Assembly: GCF_947498805.1 (NCBI RefSeq)
Contig: NZ_CANMLT010000009.1
Span: 62,001-126,000 of the forward strand
Direction of reading: 5' to 3'
Source of the DNA: an uncultured Tenacibaculum sp.
Lineage (GTDB): Bacteria > Bacteroidota > Bacteroidia > Flavobacteriales > Flavobacteriaceae
DNA: 64,000 bases
Shown one piece after another: positions 43,870-51,019 of this stretch. Position 1 is the first letter of the stretch. Every line of letters begins with the position of its first letter. Position numbers and translations under genes: made by a program. Under the pieces are notes generated by a model. That model was not told the DNA's origin. It saw only the letters and a program-made list of their open reading frames with translations, and searched no databases.

Positions 43870-45315
43870 TTATTTATACTGTATACATATATTTTTAGGC
43901 TCTGTAAAAAAGCGTAATGCTTCAAAACCTCCTTCTCTTCCTACACCACTATCTTTTTGTCCGCCAAAAGGTGTTCTTAAATCTCGTAACAACCATGTAT
44001 TTACCCAAACAATTCCTGCATACAATTGCTTACTTAATCTCATAGTTCTATTCAGGTTATTGGTCCATAAGGTTGATGACAATCCGTATTTTACATCATT
44101 TGCCATTGCTAATGCTTCTTCCTCCGTTTTAAATGGCATAATGGTAACTACTGGTCCAAATATTTCTTCTTGATTGAGTTTACAGTCATTACTTTCTACT
44201 TCAATAATTGTTGGTTGTAAATAATATCCTTCTTCACATTTATCAACTGTGACTCTATTACCTCCATACAATACCTTCCCTCCTTCTTCTTCAGCTATTT
44301 CTATATACGATTGTACTTTTTCTAAATGTGGTTTAGAGACTAAAGCTCCTACATTAGTCTCTTTATCAAAAGGATTTCCAACTTTTAATTCTGATACTTT
44401 CTGAACAAAGTCTTTTTTGAATTGTTCATAGATATTTTCTTCTACGAAAATTCTACTCCCGCATAAACAAATTTGTCCTTGATTAGCAAATGAAGAACGT
44501 ACTGTAGTAGCAATCATTTTATCATAATCACAATCAGCAAAAATGATATTCGGATTCTTTCCTCCTAATTCTAAAGAAAGTTTTTTAAACATTGGAGCCG
44601 CTACGCGCGCTATATGAGCTCCTGTCGTGGTTCCTCCTGTAAATGATATCGCTTTAATATCTGGATGTTCAACAATTGCTTGTCCGGTTGTTCCTCCTAA
44701 ACCATGTACTATATTTAACACTCCTTTGGGGAGCCCTGCTTCATTACATATTTCTCCTAATAAAAAGGCTGTCATTGGAGTAACTTCGCTTGGTTTTGCA
44801 ACAACACAATTCCCTGCTGCAATGGCAGGTGCTATTTTCCAAGTAAATAAATACAACGGTAAATTCCATGGAGAGATACAACCTACAACTCCAATTGGCT
44901 GACGTAATGTAAAATTCATTGCATCTAAACCTACACTTTCATGCGCTTCCGAAGAAAATTGTGTTATGGCATTGGCAAAAAACTGAAAATTAGATGAGGC
45001 TCTTGGGATATCGATAGTAGTTGCTAAACTCAATGGTTTTCCATTATCTTTAGATTCTGCCTCAGCCAATTCGGGTAATTTATCTTGAATTAGCTGTGCT
45101 ATTTTAGACATAATCTTACTTCTCTCTTCCAAAGAAGTATTTGACCAAGCAGGAAAAGCTTCCCTTGCCGCTTGATATGCCAATGCTACATCTTCTTTTG
45201 AAGAATTTGGAATTTGTCCATATACCTCTCCAATAGATGGATTATAATTATCTATATAATTCCCAGCTATTGGAGCTACAAACGCTCCATTTATATAATT
45301 TTTAATGTTTTGCAT
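43870..45315 (-). CDS. Aldehyde dehydrogenase, probable 2-aminomuconate semialdehyde dehydrogenase
   Basis: 481 aa. NAD(P)-dependent aldehyde dehydrogenase with FTGGTTTGAHIAR (cofactor loop), LELGGKNPNIIF (general-base Glu) and the catalytic Cys segment FANQGQICLCGSR. The C-terminal PFGGQKDSGVGREGGFEALRFFTEPKNI is typical of the hydroxymuconic/aminomuconic semialdehyde dehydrogenase branch. In context it would oxidise 2-aminomuconate semialdehyde to 2-aminomuconate. ATG at 45315 (MQNIKN) is chosen because it immediately follows the upstream PhyH stop; an in-frame ATG at 45339 lies within that gene. Confidence 0.92.
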   Translation of the reverse strand: MQNIKNYINGAFVAPIAGNYIDNYNPSIGEVYGQIPNSSKEDVALAYQAAREAFPAWSNTSLEERSKIMSKIAQLIQDKLPELAEAESKDNGKPLSLATTIDIPRASSNFQFFANAITQFSSEAHESVGLDAMNFTLRQPIGVVGCISPWNLPLYLFTWKIAPAIAAGNCVVAKPSEVTPMTAFLLGEICNEAGLPKGVLNIVHGLGGTTGQAIVEHPDIKAISFTGGTTTGAHIARVAAPMFKKLSLELGGKNPNIIFADCDYDKMIATTVRSSFANQGQICLCGSRIFVEENIYEQFKKDFVQKVSELKVGNPFDKETNVGALVSKPHLEKVQSYIEIAEEEGGKVLYGGNRVTVDKCEEGYYLQPTIIEVESNDCKLNQEEIFGPVVTIMPFKTEEEALAMANDVKYGLSSTLWTNNLNRTMRLSKQLYAGIVWVNTWLLRDLRTPFGGQKDSGVGREGGFEALRFFTEPKNICIQYK

Positions 45316-45316
45316 T

Positions 45317-46009
45317 TTAACTGACCTTCTTTTTTTCAAGCCATCCCATTGGAATTTCTTGGTTACAAAATTCTAAATGAATTACTCTTCTATCATATGT
45401 TGAAACCGATTTTGAAGAAGCATGTAATAACAATGGTTTCATTAACATCACTCCTCCTTTTTCAACAATACATAACTCTTCATTTCCTAAAGAGTTTTTA
45501 TCAAAACTCTCATCTACTCTAATAATTCCTTTTGAATGTGTTTTGGGTATTACACTTAAAGCTCCATTTGTTTCATCAGTTTTATCTAAATGAATTCTAA
45601 ATGTAATTGTATTATCTAAAACATTATTTGGTGGAATTACCCCTAGTTGACCATTCTTATTGGTCCAATTTGTATATCCTATCTCCTCTATTCTTCTTGC
45701 TACACTAATACTCAAATCTTGATGCATACTCACAAACCAATTAGACTTACTTGGTTTGTTAAAGAAAATTGCTTTAGATAAGAAGTACTTTTGATCACAA
45801 GTCAACTCGTATAATTTCTTGAACTTCTCATTTCCAAAAATCACATCTAATATTTCAGGCTTTTTGGTAGTGAGTTTTCTTATCGCATACTCCTTTTCTG
45901 AAGTTTCGATCAACAACAACAATCTCTGAATTTCTTCATTACTAAAAACACATTCAGTAATTGAAAATCCTTGATCTATTAATGCTTTTTTGTGTTGATT
46001 GAAACTCAT
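45317..46009 (-). CDS. Phytanoyl-CoA dioxygenase (PhyH)-family protein
   Basis: 230 aa, Fe(II)/2-oxoglutarate oxygenase fold. The metal triad is visible as MHQDLSI (HxD) and LLHASSKS (distal His), with a following RRVIHLEF Arg for 2-oxoglutarate. The HLDKTDETNGALSVIPKTHSKG segment is the usual PhyH core. Such enzymes hydroxylate small molecules. None is part of the textbook kynurenine-aminomuconate route, so its presence inside the operon (7 nt from RidA, 1 nt from the dehydrogenase) suggests an unrecorded step or substrate. The family call is strong; substrate is unknown. Confidence 0.85.
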   Translation of the reverse strand: MSFNQHKKALIDQGFSITECVFSNEEIQRLLLLIETSEKEYAIRKLTTKKPEILDVIFGNEKFKKLYELTCDQKYFLSKAIFFNKPSKSNWFVSMHQDLSISVARRIEEIGYTNWTNKNGQLGVIPPNNVLDNTITFRIHLDKTDETNGALSVIPKTHSKGIIRVDESFDKNSLGNEELCIVEKGGVMLMKPLLLHASSKSVSTYDRRVIHLEFCNQEIPMGWLEKKKVS

Positions 46010-46016
46010 CCTTATA

Positions 46017-46430
46017 CTAAGATTTAGGTTTATATGCCACTACTTTTATCTCTATTAATAAATGTGGATGTGGCAGTTGATGTACTGCTACGGTTGTCCT
46101 TGTTGGACCATTATAATCGAAATATTCTGCATATACTTGATTATACCCACCAAAATCATTCATATTTACTAAAAACGAGGTTACATCAACAATATCAGAT
46201 AAATCTGCTCCTACTTCTTGTAAGATATCTCTAATATTTTCTATTACAGCCTTTGTTTGTTTTTTAATATCCAAGTTGGTTGTTCCAAATTCATCCACCT
46301 CAACTCCTTCAAAAGAATTATCAGGTCTACGAGAACTTGTTCCTGATACATATATAAAATCTCCTACTTGTTTTACATGCGGAAATTTTCCTCTTGGTAT
46401 TGCTTTTCCTTTGATTACTTTACTGTCCAT
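46017..46430 (-). CDS. RidA-family protein, probable 2-aminomuconate deaminase
   Basis: 137 aa, YjgF/YER057c/UK114 (RidA) fold. Conserved elements: [36 protein letters not shown], the catalytic Arg in [11 protein letters not shown], and the C-terminal [15 protein letters not shown] with the family Glu. In Pseudomonas and Burkholderia tryptophan or nitrobenzoate meta-pathways, a RidA homologue deaminates 2-aminomuconate to 4-oxalocrotonate, and the gene order here supports that role. It lies 7 nt before the PhyH gene. A repeat (copy B) is directly upstream. Confidence 0.88.
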   Translation of the reverse strand: MDSKVIKGKAIPRGKFPHVKQVGDFIYVSGTSSRRPDNSFEGVEVDEFGTTNLDIKKQTKAVIENIRDILQEVGADLSDIVDVTSFLVNMNDFGGYNQVYAEYFDYNGPTRTTVAVHQLPHPHLLIEIKVVAYKPKS

Positions 46431-46434
46431 GTTA

Positions 46435-46473
46435 TAAGCCCCTCTTAATCTCCCCAGAGGGGAGAAACTCTTT
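46435..46473. repeat. Intergenic repeat, copy B
   Basis: TAAGCCCCTCTTAATCTCCC, then CAGAGGGGAGAAACTCTT, with the hairpin TCTCCCC/GGGGAGA. Matches copy A over its whole length with a few substitutions. Confidence 0.6.
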
Positions 46474-46507
46474 TATAGGGTATTTGAGTTTATTTTTATT
46501 ATTCTTT

Positions 46508-46556
46508 TTAAAGCCTCAACTTACTCCTTCCCATTGGGAAGGCTGGGATGGGCTAA
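46508..46556. repeat. Intergenic repeat, variant copy C, overlapping a gene end
   Basis: TAAAGCCTCAACTTACTCC, then TTCCCATTGGGAAGG and CTGGGATGGGCTAA. Contains the hairpin CCTTCCC/GGGAAGG and outer AGCC/GGCT ends. Its right half encodes, on the - strand, the last ten residues and stop of the DUF1697 gene. Confidence 0.5.
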
Positions 46557-47063
46557 TTCTAACAACTTTTTTGTTGTTTTATAATTTCTTGTAGTAGCTA
46601 TTACATCTAACTTCTTTTCAATAGTATTGTTTGTTAGTTTTGTCTTTCCAAATCCAGATGGACAATACAAATAGACCATGTCATCTTCTATTTTATATTG
46701 ATCTTCATTAATTCCTTTTACCTCTATTTCTTTTTGAGAGGGAAGCTTATCTAAAAATGAAAATGCTACTATTTTTTCATTCTCTATTGGAAAAGGATAT
46801 TTATCAATCGTTCTTTTCCATTCTTCAGGTGTTCTTGCTAACACGGGAATATCAAACCCAAACTTCTCCTTAATACCTAAATGAACTTTATTACAAACTT
46901 CATTCTTTGATTCATTAGCATCTAAAACAATATTTCCACTCTGAATATAGGTTTGTACATTTTGAAAACCTAAAGTATCTAACACCTCTCTAAGTTCAAC
47001 CATGGGAATTTTATTCTTCCCGGATACATTAATTCCTCTAAGTAAAACGATATACTTATTCAT
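46521..47063 (-). CDS. DUF1697 family protein
   Basis: 180 aa. The DUF1697 signature is present at the N-terminus (YIVLLRGINVSGKNKIPMVELREVL, FQNVQTYIQSGNIVLDA), with FGFDIPVLARTPEEW and the C-terminal FGKTKLTNNTIEKKLDVIATTRNYKT. The biochemical function of the family is unknown. Its start overlaps the KMO stop by 1 nt, so it is carried in the kynurenine transcript. The final AHPSLPNGKE and the stop codon come from intergenic repeat copy C, so the native C-terminus was probably replaced by repeat insertion. Confidence 0.88.
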   Translation of the reverse strand: MNKYIVLLRGINVSGKNKIPMVELREVLDTLGFQNVQTYIQSGNIVLDANESKNEVCNKVHLGIKEKFGFDIPVLARTPEEWKRTIDKYPFPIENEKIVAFSFLDKLPSQKEIEVKGINEDQYKIEDDMVYLYCPSGFGKTKLTNNTIEKKLDVIATTRNYKTTKKLLELAHPSLPNGKE

Positions 47064-48475
47064 TATTTCAGTCCTGCTACTTTATCTTCCTCTAAAATCT
47101 CATTCGTTTCTTCTTGCACTTTCCTTAACACCACCTTTAATTCTTCCTTTGTCATTTCTAAAGAAGTTGTTACCTCCTTATCTGCAATAAGATTTAATAA
47201 TGCTTTATCTTGTGCTCTTCCTTTTTTCATTGCACTCGCATATGGAATTTCTTCATTAAAAGTTACCATTGAGTATTTAGAAAAATATTCCGTTGGAAAA
47301 TTACTTTCTAGATCCATTTCAATCTTTCGTTTTTGCTTAAACAAAGGATTTGCCACATGGTCTCGCATTTCATAATAATTATCAATTGCTAAATCAGCAA
47401 TAGCATCTGTATCTTCTTTTCTTGCATTTTGATATACCAAAAATATCTTTTCCCAATCTCCTTCGTGAGCGTCTAAGATGGCATCAAAAACAGTAACATC
47501 TTCAAAAGAAGCATTCATCCCTTGTCCATAAAAAGGCACTATGGCATGTGCCGCATCTCCCATTAACATTGTTTTGTTTTGATACATCCAAGGAGAACAT
47601 TTTACAGTTCCAAGCGCTCCAGTTGGATTGTTGAAAAACTCATCTTTTATATTAGGAATCAGTGCTAGTGCATCTGGAAATTCGTTCTCAAAAAAACTAG
47701 TAATCTTTTCTTCGGAAGTTAAATTATTAAAGTTATACTCACCTTCATCATAACTTAAGAATAGTGTTACCGTAAAACTTCCATCTAAATTTGGTAAGGC
47801 TATTAGCATATATTGTCCACGTGGCCAAATATGTAAATGATCTTTACTTATTTGATGATTTCCAAGTTTGTCGGCTGGAATTTCTAACTCTTTATACCCA
47901 TGCGTTAAATAGTTTTGAGAATAACTAAACAAGAATTTCTTTTCTAAATAATAACTCTTGCGCAATACTGATCCTGCTCCGTCTGTTCCAAAAACAACAT
48001 CTGCATCTACAGAAAATTCTTCTTTGGTAGTATAACTCTTAAAATGAACAATCGTATTCTCAATATCTGCTGAAGTACATTTTGTGTTGAAATGAATGCT
48101 TACATTTTCATGTTTTTCAGCTTCCGTAAGCAAAATTCCATTTAAATCTCCTCTTGAGATTGAATTGATATATTCATTTTCTCTTCCTGAATAGTTAGAA
48201 GCAAAGGTATTTCCTTCTTTATCATGAATTAATCGCCCATACATAGGAATGCAAATCTCTCTAGCTTTTTCTTCAACACCAGCCAATCTCAATGCCTTAA
48301 AACCTCTATCTGATAAGGCTAAGTTTATTGAACGTCCAGCAGAAATATCAGTAGTTCTTAAATCTGGTCTACTTTCATATACCGAAACTTTATATCCTCT
48401 TTGTGCTAAACGAAGTGCTAATAAACTTCCACACAATCCAGCTCCTATGATTACTATATTATCTTTTTTACTCAT
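47063..48475 (-). CDS. kmo: Kynurenine 3-monooxygenase
   Basis: 470 aa. FAD-dependent hydroxylation of L-kynurenine to 3-hydroxykynurenine with NADPH. FAD motifs: VIIGAGLCGSLLALRLAQRGYKVSVYE and the GDAAHAIVPFYGQGMNASFED segment. DISAGRSINLALSDRGFKALR and the SPWMYQNKTMLMGD block are characteristic of KMO. The C-terminal extension contains a long amphipathic helix region. It lies downstream of a small membrane protein gene and kynU, the order kynU - small protein - kmo being consistent with one transcript. Confidence 0.95.
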   Translation of the reverse strand: MSKKDNIVIIGAGLCGSLLALRLAQRGYKVSVYESRPDLRTTDISAGRSINLALSDRGFKALRLAGVEEKAREICIPMYGRLIHDKEGNTFASNYSGRENEYINSISRGDLNGILLTEAEKHENVSIHFNTKCTSADIENTIVHFKSYTTKEEFSVDADVVFGTDGAGSVLRKSYYLEKKFLFSYSQNYLTHGYKELEIPADKLGNHQISKDHLHIWPRGQYMLIALPNLDGSFTVTLFLSYDEGEYNFNNLTSEEKITSFFENEFPDALALIPNIKDEFFNNPTGALGTVKCSPWMYQNKTMLMGDAAHAIVPFYGQGMNASFEDVTVFDAILDAHEGDWEKIFLVYQNARKEDTDAIADLAIDNYYEMRDHVANPLFKQKRKIEMDLESNFPTEYFSKYSMVTFNEEIPYASAMKKGRAQDKALLNLIADKEVTTSLEMTKEELKVVLRKVQEETNEILEEDKVAGLK

Positions 48476-48480
48476 TCTAT

Positions 48481-48783
48481 TTACAAAAAACTTAAGATCA
48501 GACTAATGAATATATAAATTGGATATCCATAAACTGAAATATTATATTGATAATTCTTTTCTTCTTTATTTTTAAAACTTAAAATAGTCAATACAATACC
48601 AGCTATTAACAACCCAAAAATTAGTAATGACAAACCTAATAATCTTATCCCCAACATTTCTCCACTATTCCCAATACCTAAAGGTGTAGTTATTATTAAA
48701 TACGCGACTAATGCATTCAATAATAATATATAAATCAAAAACTTAAATGACCATTTTTTATAATTCGTGTCTTTCCTTTCCAT
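48481..48783 (-). CDS. Small membrane protein between kynU and kmo
   Basis: 100 aa, unrecognised. Three hydrophobic helices are visible (FLIYILLLNALVAYLIITTPLG, LGLSLLIFGLLIAGIVLTIL, YPIYIFISLILSFL), with a short basic N-terminus and a KNKEEKN loop. It is 12 nt downstream of kynU and 5 nt upstream of kmo, so it is almost certainly co-transcribed. A membrane partner for uptake or assembly is possible, but there is no sequence evidence for any specific activity. Confidence 0.7.
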   Translation of the reverse strand: MERKDTNYKKWSFKFLIYILLLNALVAYLIITTPLGIGNSGEMLGIRLLGLSLLIFGLLIAGIVLTILSFKNKEEKNYQYNISVYGYPIYIFISLILSFL

Positions 48784-48795
48784 TATTTTTTTTAA

Positions 48796-50055
48796 TTACA
48801 ACAATCCTTTTAAAATCTCAACCATTCTAAACACGTCTTCAAAGCTATTGTACATTGGGACAGGTGCACAACGTATTACATCTGGCTCTCTCCAATCGGT
48901 TATTACATTTTTTTTTGTTAGTTTATGATGCAAACTTTTATCTGCATTTCTTACTTGAATGGATAATTGACAACCTCTTTCTTTTGGATTACTAGGAGTA
49001 ATTACCTTAATTCTATCGGTATCAATTTGATTTACTAAAAACTCAAAATATCCGGTTAGGCTTTCTGACTTTTCTCTTAAAGCCTTCATTCCAACTTTAT
49101 CAAATAAGTCCAACGATGAACGTATAGCTGCCATAGATAAAATTGGTGGATTACTCAATTGCCATCCTTCTCCTCCTGCCATTACATCAAAGGGTTGACG
49201 CATGTTAAAACGAGTTTCTTTGTTGTGATTCCACCATCCTGCAAATCGAGGTAATTCTTTATTGTGTGCATGTTTTTCATGCACAAACAACCCTGCTAAA
49301 CTACCTGGACCAGAATTTAAATATTTATATGTACACCAAGCAGCAAAGTCTACCCCGCTTTCATGTAATTCAGGAGAAATATTTCCAGCTCCATGTGCTA
49401 GATCAATTCCTACAAAACAATCTTTTGCATGTCCTATTTCTGCAATTCTCTTTAAATCTAAGTATTGCCCCGTATAATAGTTCACACCACCAATTAACAA
49501 CAGAGCTATTTCATCTCCTTGTTCAGAAACGATTTGTTCTAAATCTTCTATCCTAAGTAATTCTTCTCCTTCTCTTGGTTTCCATTCTACCAATCCTTCT
49601 TCCGGATCAAATCCATGAAATTTTAATTGCGATTGTACAGCATATCTATCTGAAGGAAAAGCATCAGATTCTATAACAATCTTATATTTCTTTTTCGTAG
49701 GTTGATAAAAAGAAACCATTAATAAATGAAGGTTGGTTGTAAGTGTATTCATTACAACTACCTCCAATGGTTTTGCTCCTACAATTGTTGCCATTTTTTC
49801 TGTAAGAAATTCATGATAGGGCATCCAAGGATTCTTCGCTTCAAAGTGTCCTTCTACTCCAAACTTTGCCCAATCATCCAATTCTTGTTGAATATATTGT
49901 TGTGTTTGTTTTGGTTGTAACCCTAAGGAGTTCCCTGTAAAATACAACCAATCACTCCCCTCTTTATCTTTTGGTATATGAAATTGATCTCTTAAATAAC
50001 TTAGTTGATCTTCTTTATCAAGTTGTTGTGCGTATTCTAACGTTGCTTTATACAT
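48796..50055 (-). CDS. kynU: Kynureninase
   Basis: 419 aa, PLP enzyme that splits 3-hydroxykynurenine (or kynurenine) into 3-hydroxyanthranilate and alanine. Conserved: YFTGNSLGLQPKQTQ near the N-terminus, the HPWMPYHEF-type segment (NPWMPYHEFLTEKMA), VGIDLAHGAGN and the PLP lysine in WCTYKYLNSGPGSLAGLFVHE. The C-terminal GCQLSIQV and REPDVIRCAPVPMYNSFEDV blocks complete it. It is the promoter-proximal gene of the kynurenine cluster and is divergent from the IclR regulator, with a 150-nt gap that holds a GTTTCA-N5-TGAAAC palindrome. Confidence 0.97.
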   Translation of the reverse strand: MYKATLEYAQQLDKEDQLSYLRDQFHIPKDKEGSDWLYFTGNSLGLQPKQTQQYIQQELDDWAKFGVEGHFEAKNPWMPYHEFLTEKMATIVGAKPLEVVVMNTLTTNLHLLMVSFYQPTKKKYKIVIESDAFPSDRYAVQSQLKFHGFDPEEGLVEWKPREGEELLRIEDLEQIVSEQGDEIALLLIGGVNYYTGQYLDLKRIAEIGHAKDCFVGIDLAHGAGNISPELHESGVDFAAWCTYKYLNSGPGSLAGLFVHEKHAHNKELPRFAGWWNHNKETRFNMRQPFDVMAGGEGWQLSNPPILSMAAIRSSLDLFDKVGMKALREKSESLTGYFEFLVNQIDTDRIKVITPSNPKERGCQLSIQVRNADKSLHHKLTKKNVITDWREPDVIRCAPVPMYNSFEDVFRMVEILKGLL

Positions 50056-50132
50056 ACTGTTTTTATTTCAAAAGCCTTTTCTAAAAGAACACTAAAGATA
50101 CTTTATTTCTAAGCAAAATAAAAAGCCAAAGT

Positions 50133-50149
50133 GTTTCACTTTATGAAAC
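50133..50149. promoter_or_regulatory. Candidate IclR operator
   Basis: Inverted repeat GTTTCA (50133-50138), CTTTA spacer, TGAAAC (50144-50149), in the kynU/iclR divergent gap. IclR-family sites are short palindromes of this size. Confidence 0.5.
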
Positions 50150-50205
50150 GGTGTTTTATAAATCTACACATTTTTATTATCTTAGTCAACATATTTTAGA
50201 ATTTT

Positions 50206-50982
50206 ATGAGTGATCCTGACAAAAAAGTAAATCAATCTGTAGTAAAGGCTTTTGCCTTACTTGACGCTTTTACCAATGAAAAAACTTCCTGGGGTGTACG
50301 TGAATTAGCTTTAAAAACTGGTTACAATAAAAGCACCACATATCGTTTATTAAACACTTTAGCTTCTTTAAATATTGTTCATCAAAATAGCAATGAAAAA
50401 TACAGTTTGGGTAGTAAGCTATTTGAATTAGGAAATAGAGTAGCTATATATAAAGCTATTACCAAATCTACGAATGCACCTATAAAAAATGTTGCTCTAG
50501 AAATTCAAGAAACTGTTTTACTTAGTATATTAAAGGAAGATCAGGTTTTTCATATTAACAAAGCGGACAGTTTACATGGTTTAAAGATAAATACTTCTAT
50601 AGGTTCTTATCAACCTATACATGCTACCGCTTCTGGTAAACTATTGCTCGCTTTTTCTAAAAGAGATATACAGAATGAAATTTTAAAAAGAATTCAACTC
50701 ACTAAAGCTACACAACATACTATTACAAATCTAAAAAGCTTAAAAAAAGAATTAGACACAATCCTTTCTCAAGGATATGCTCTCGATGTTGAAGAATTTG
50801 AATTAGGTCTGGTTAGTATTGCCATTCCTATCTGTAATAAATCAGGCAATATTATTGCCTGCATAAGTGCATCTGGACCTTTAAGTAGGTTTAGAACTGA
50901 AAACATTCCTAGTTATATAAACATCCTTCAAAAAGGCGTTATTATAATGGAAGAAGAGTTTAAGGACTTTGACCGTTTATAA
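50206..50982 (+). CDS. IclR-family transcriptional regulator of the kynurenine cluster
   Basis: 258 aa. An N-terminal winged helix (about 8-70: QSVVKAFALLDAFTNEKTSWGVRELALKTGYNKSTTYRLLNTLASL) precedes an IclR effector domain with the typical YQPIHATASGKLLLAF, GYALDVEEFELGLVSIAIPI and NIIACISASGPLSRF blocks. It is transcribed divergently from kynU. By position and family it most likely senses a kynurenine-pathway compound and controls the catabolic operon, and probably itself, through the shared gap; effector identity is inferred only. It is followed by a bidirectional terminator. Confidence 0.92.
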   Translation: MSDPDKKVNQSVVKAFALLDAFTNEKTSWGVRELALKTGYNKSTTYRLLNTLASLNIVHQNSNEKYSLGSKLFELGNRVAIYKAITKSTNAPIKNVALEIQETVLLSILKEDQVFHINKADSLHGLKINTSIGSYQPIHATASGKLLLAFSKRDIQNEILKRIQLTKATQHTITNLKSLKKELDTILSQGYALDVEEFELGLVSIAIPICNKSGNIIACISASGPLSRFRTENIPSYINILQKGVIIMEEEFKDFDRL

Positions 50983-50984
50983 AT

Positions 50985-51014
50985 AAAAAATCCCGCATCA
51001 GCGGGATTTTTCTT
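50985..51014. terminator. Bidirectional terminator between iclR and serBA
   Basis: AAAAATCCCGC / GCGGGATTTTT, an 11-bp perfect stem with an ATCA loop. Serves the convergent genes ending at 50982 (+) and 51020 (-). Confidence 0.9.
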
Positions 51015-51019
51015 ATTTC

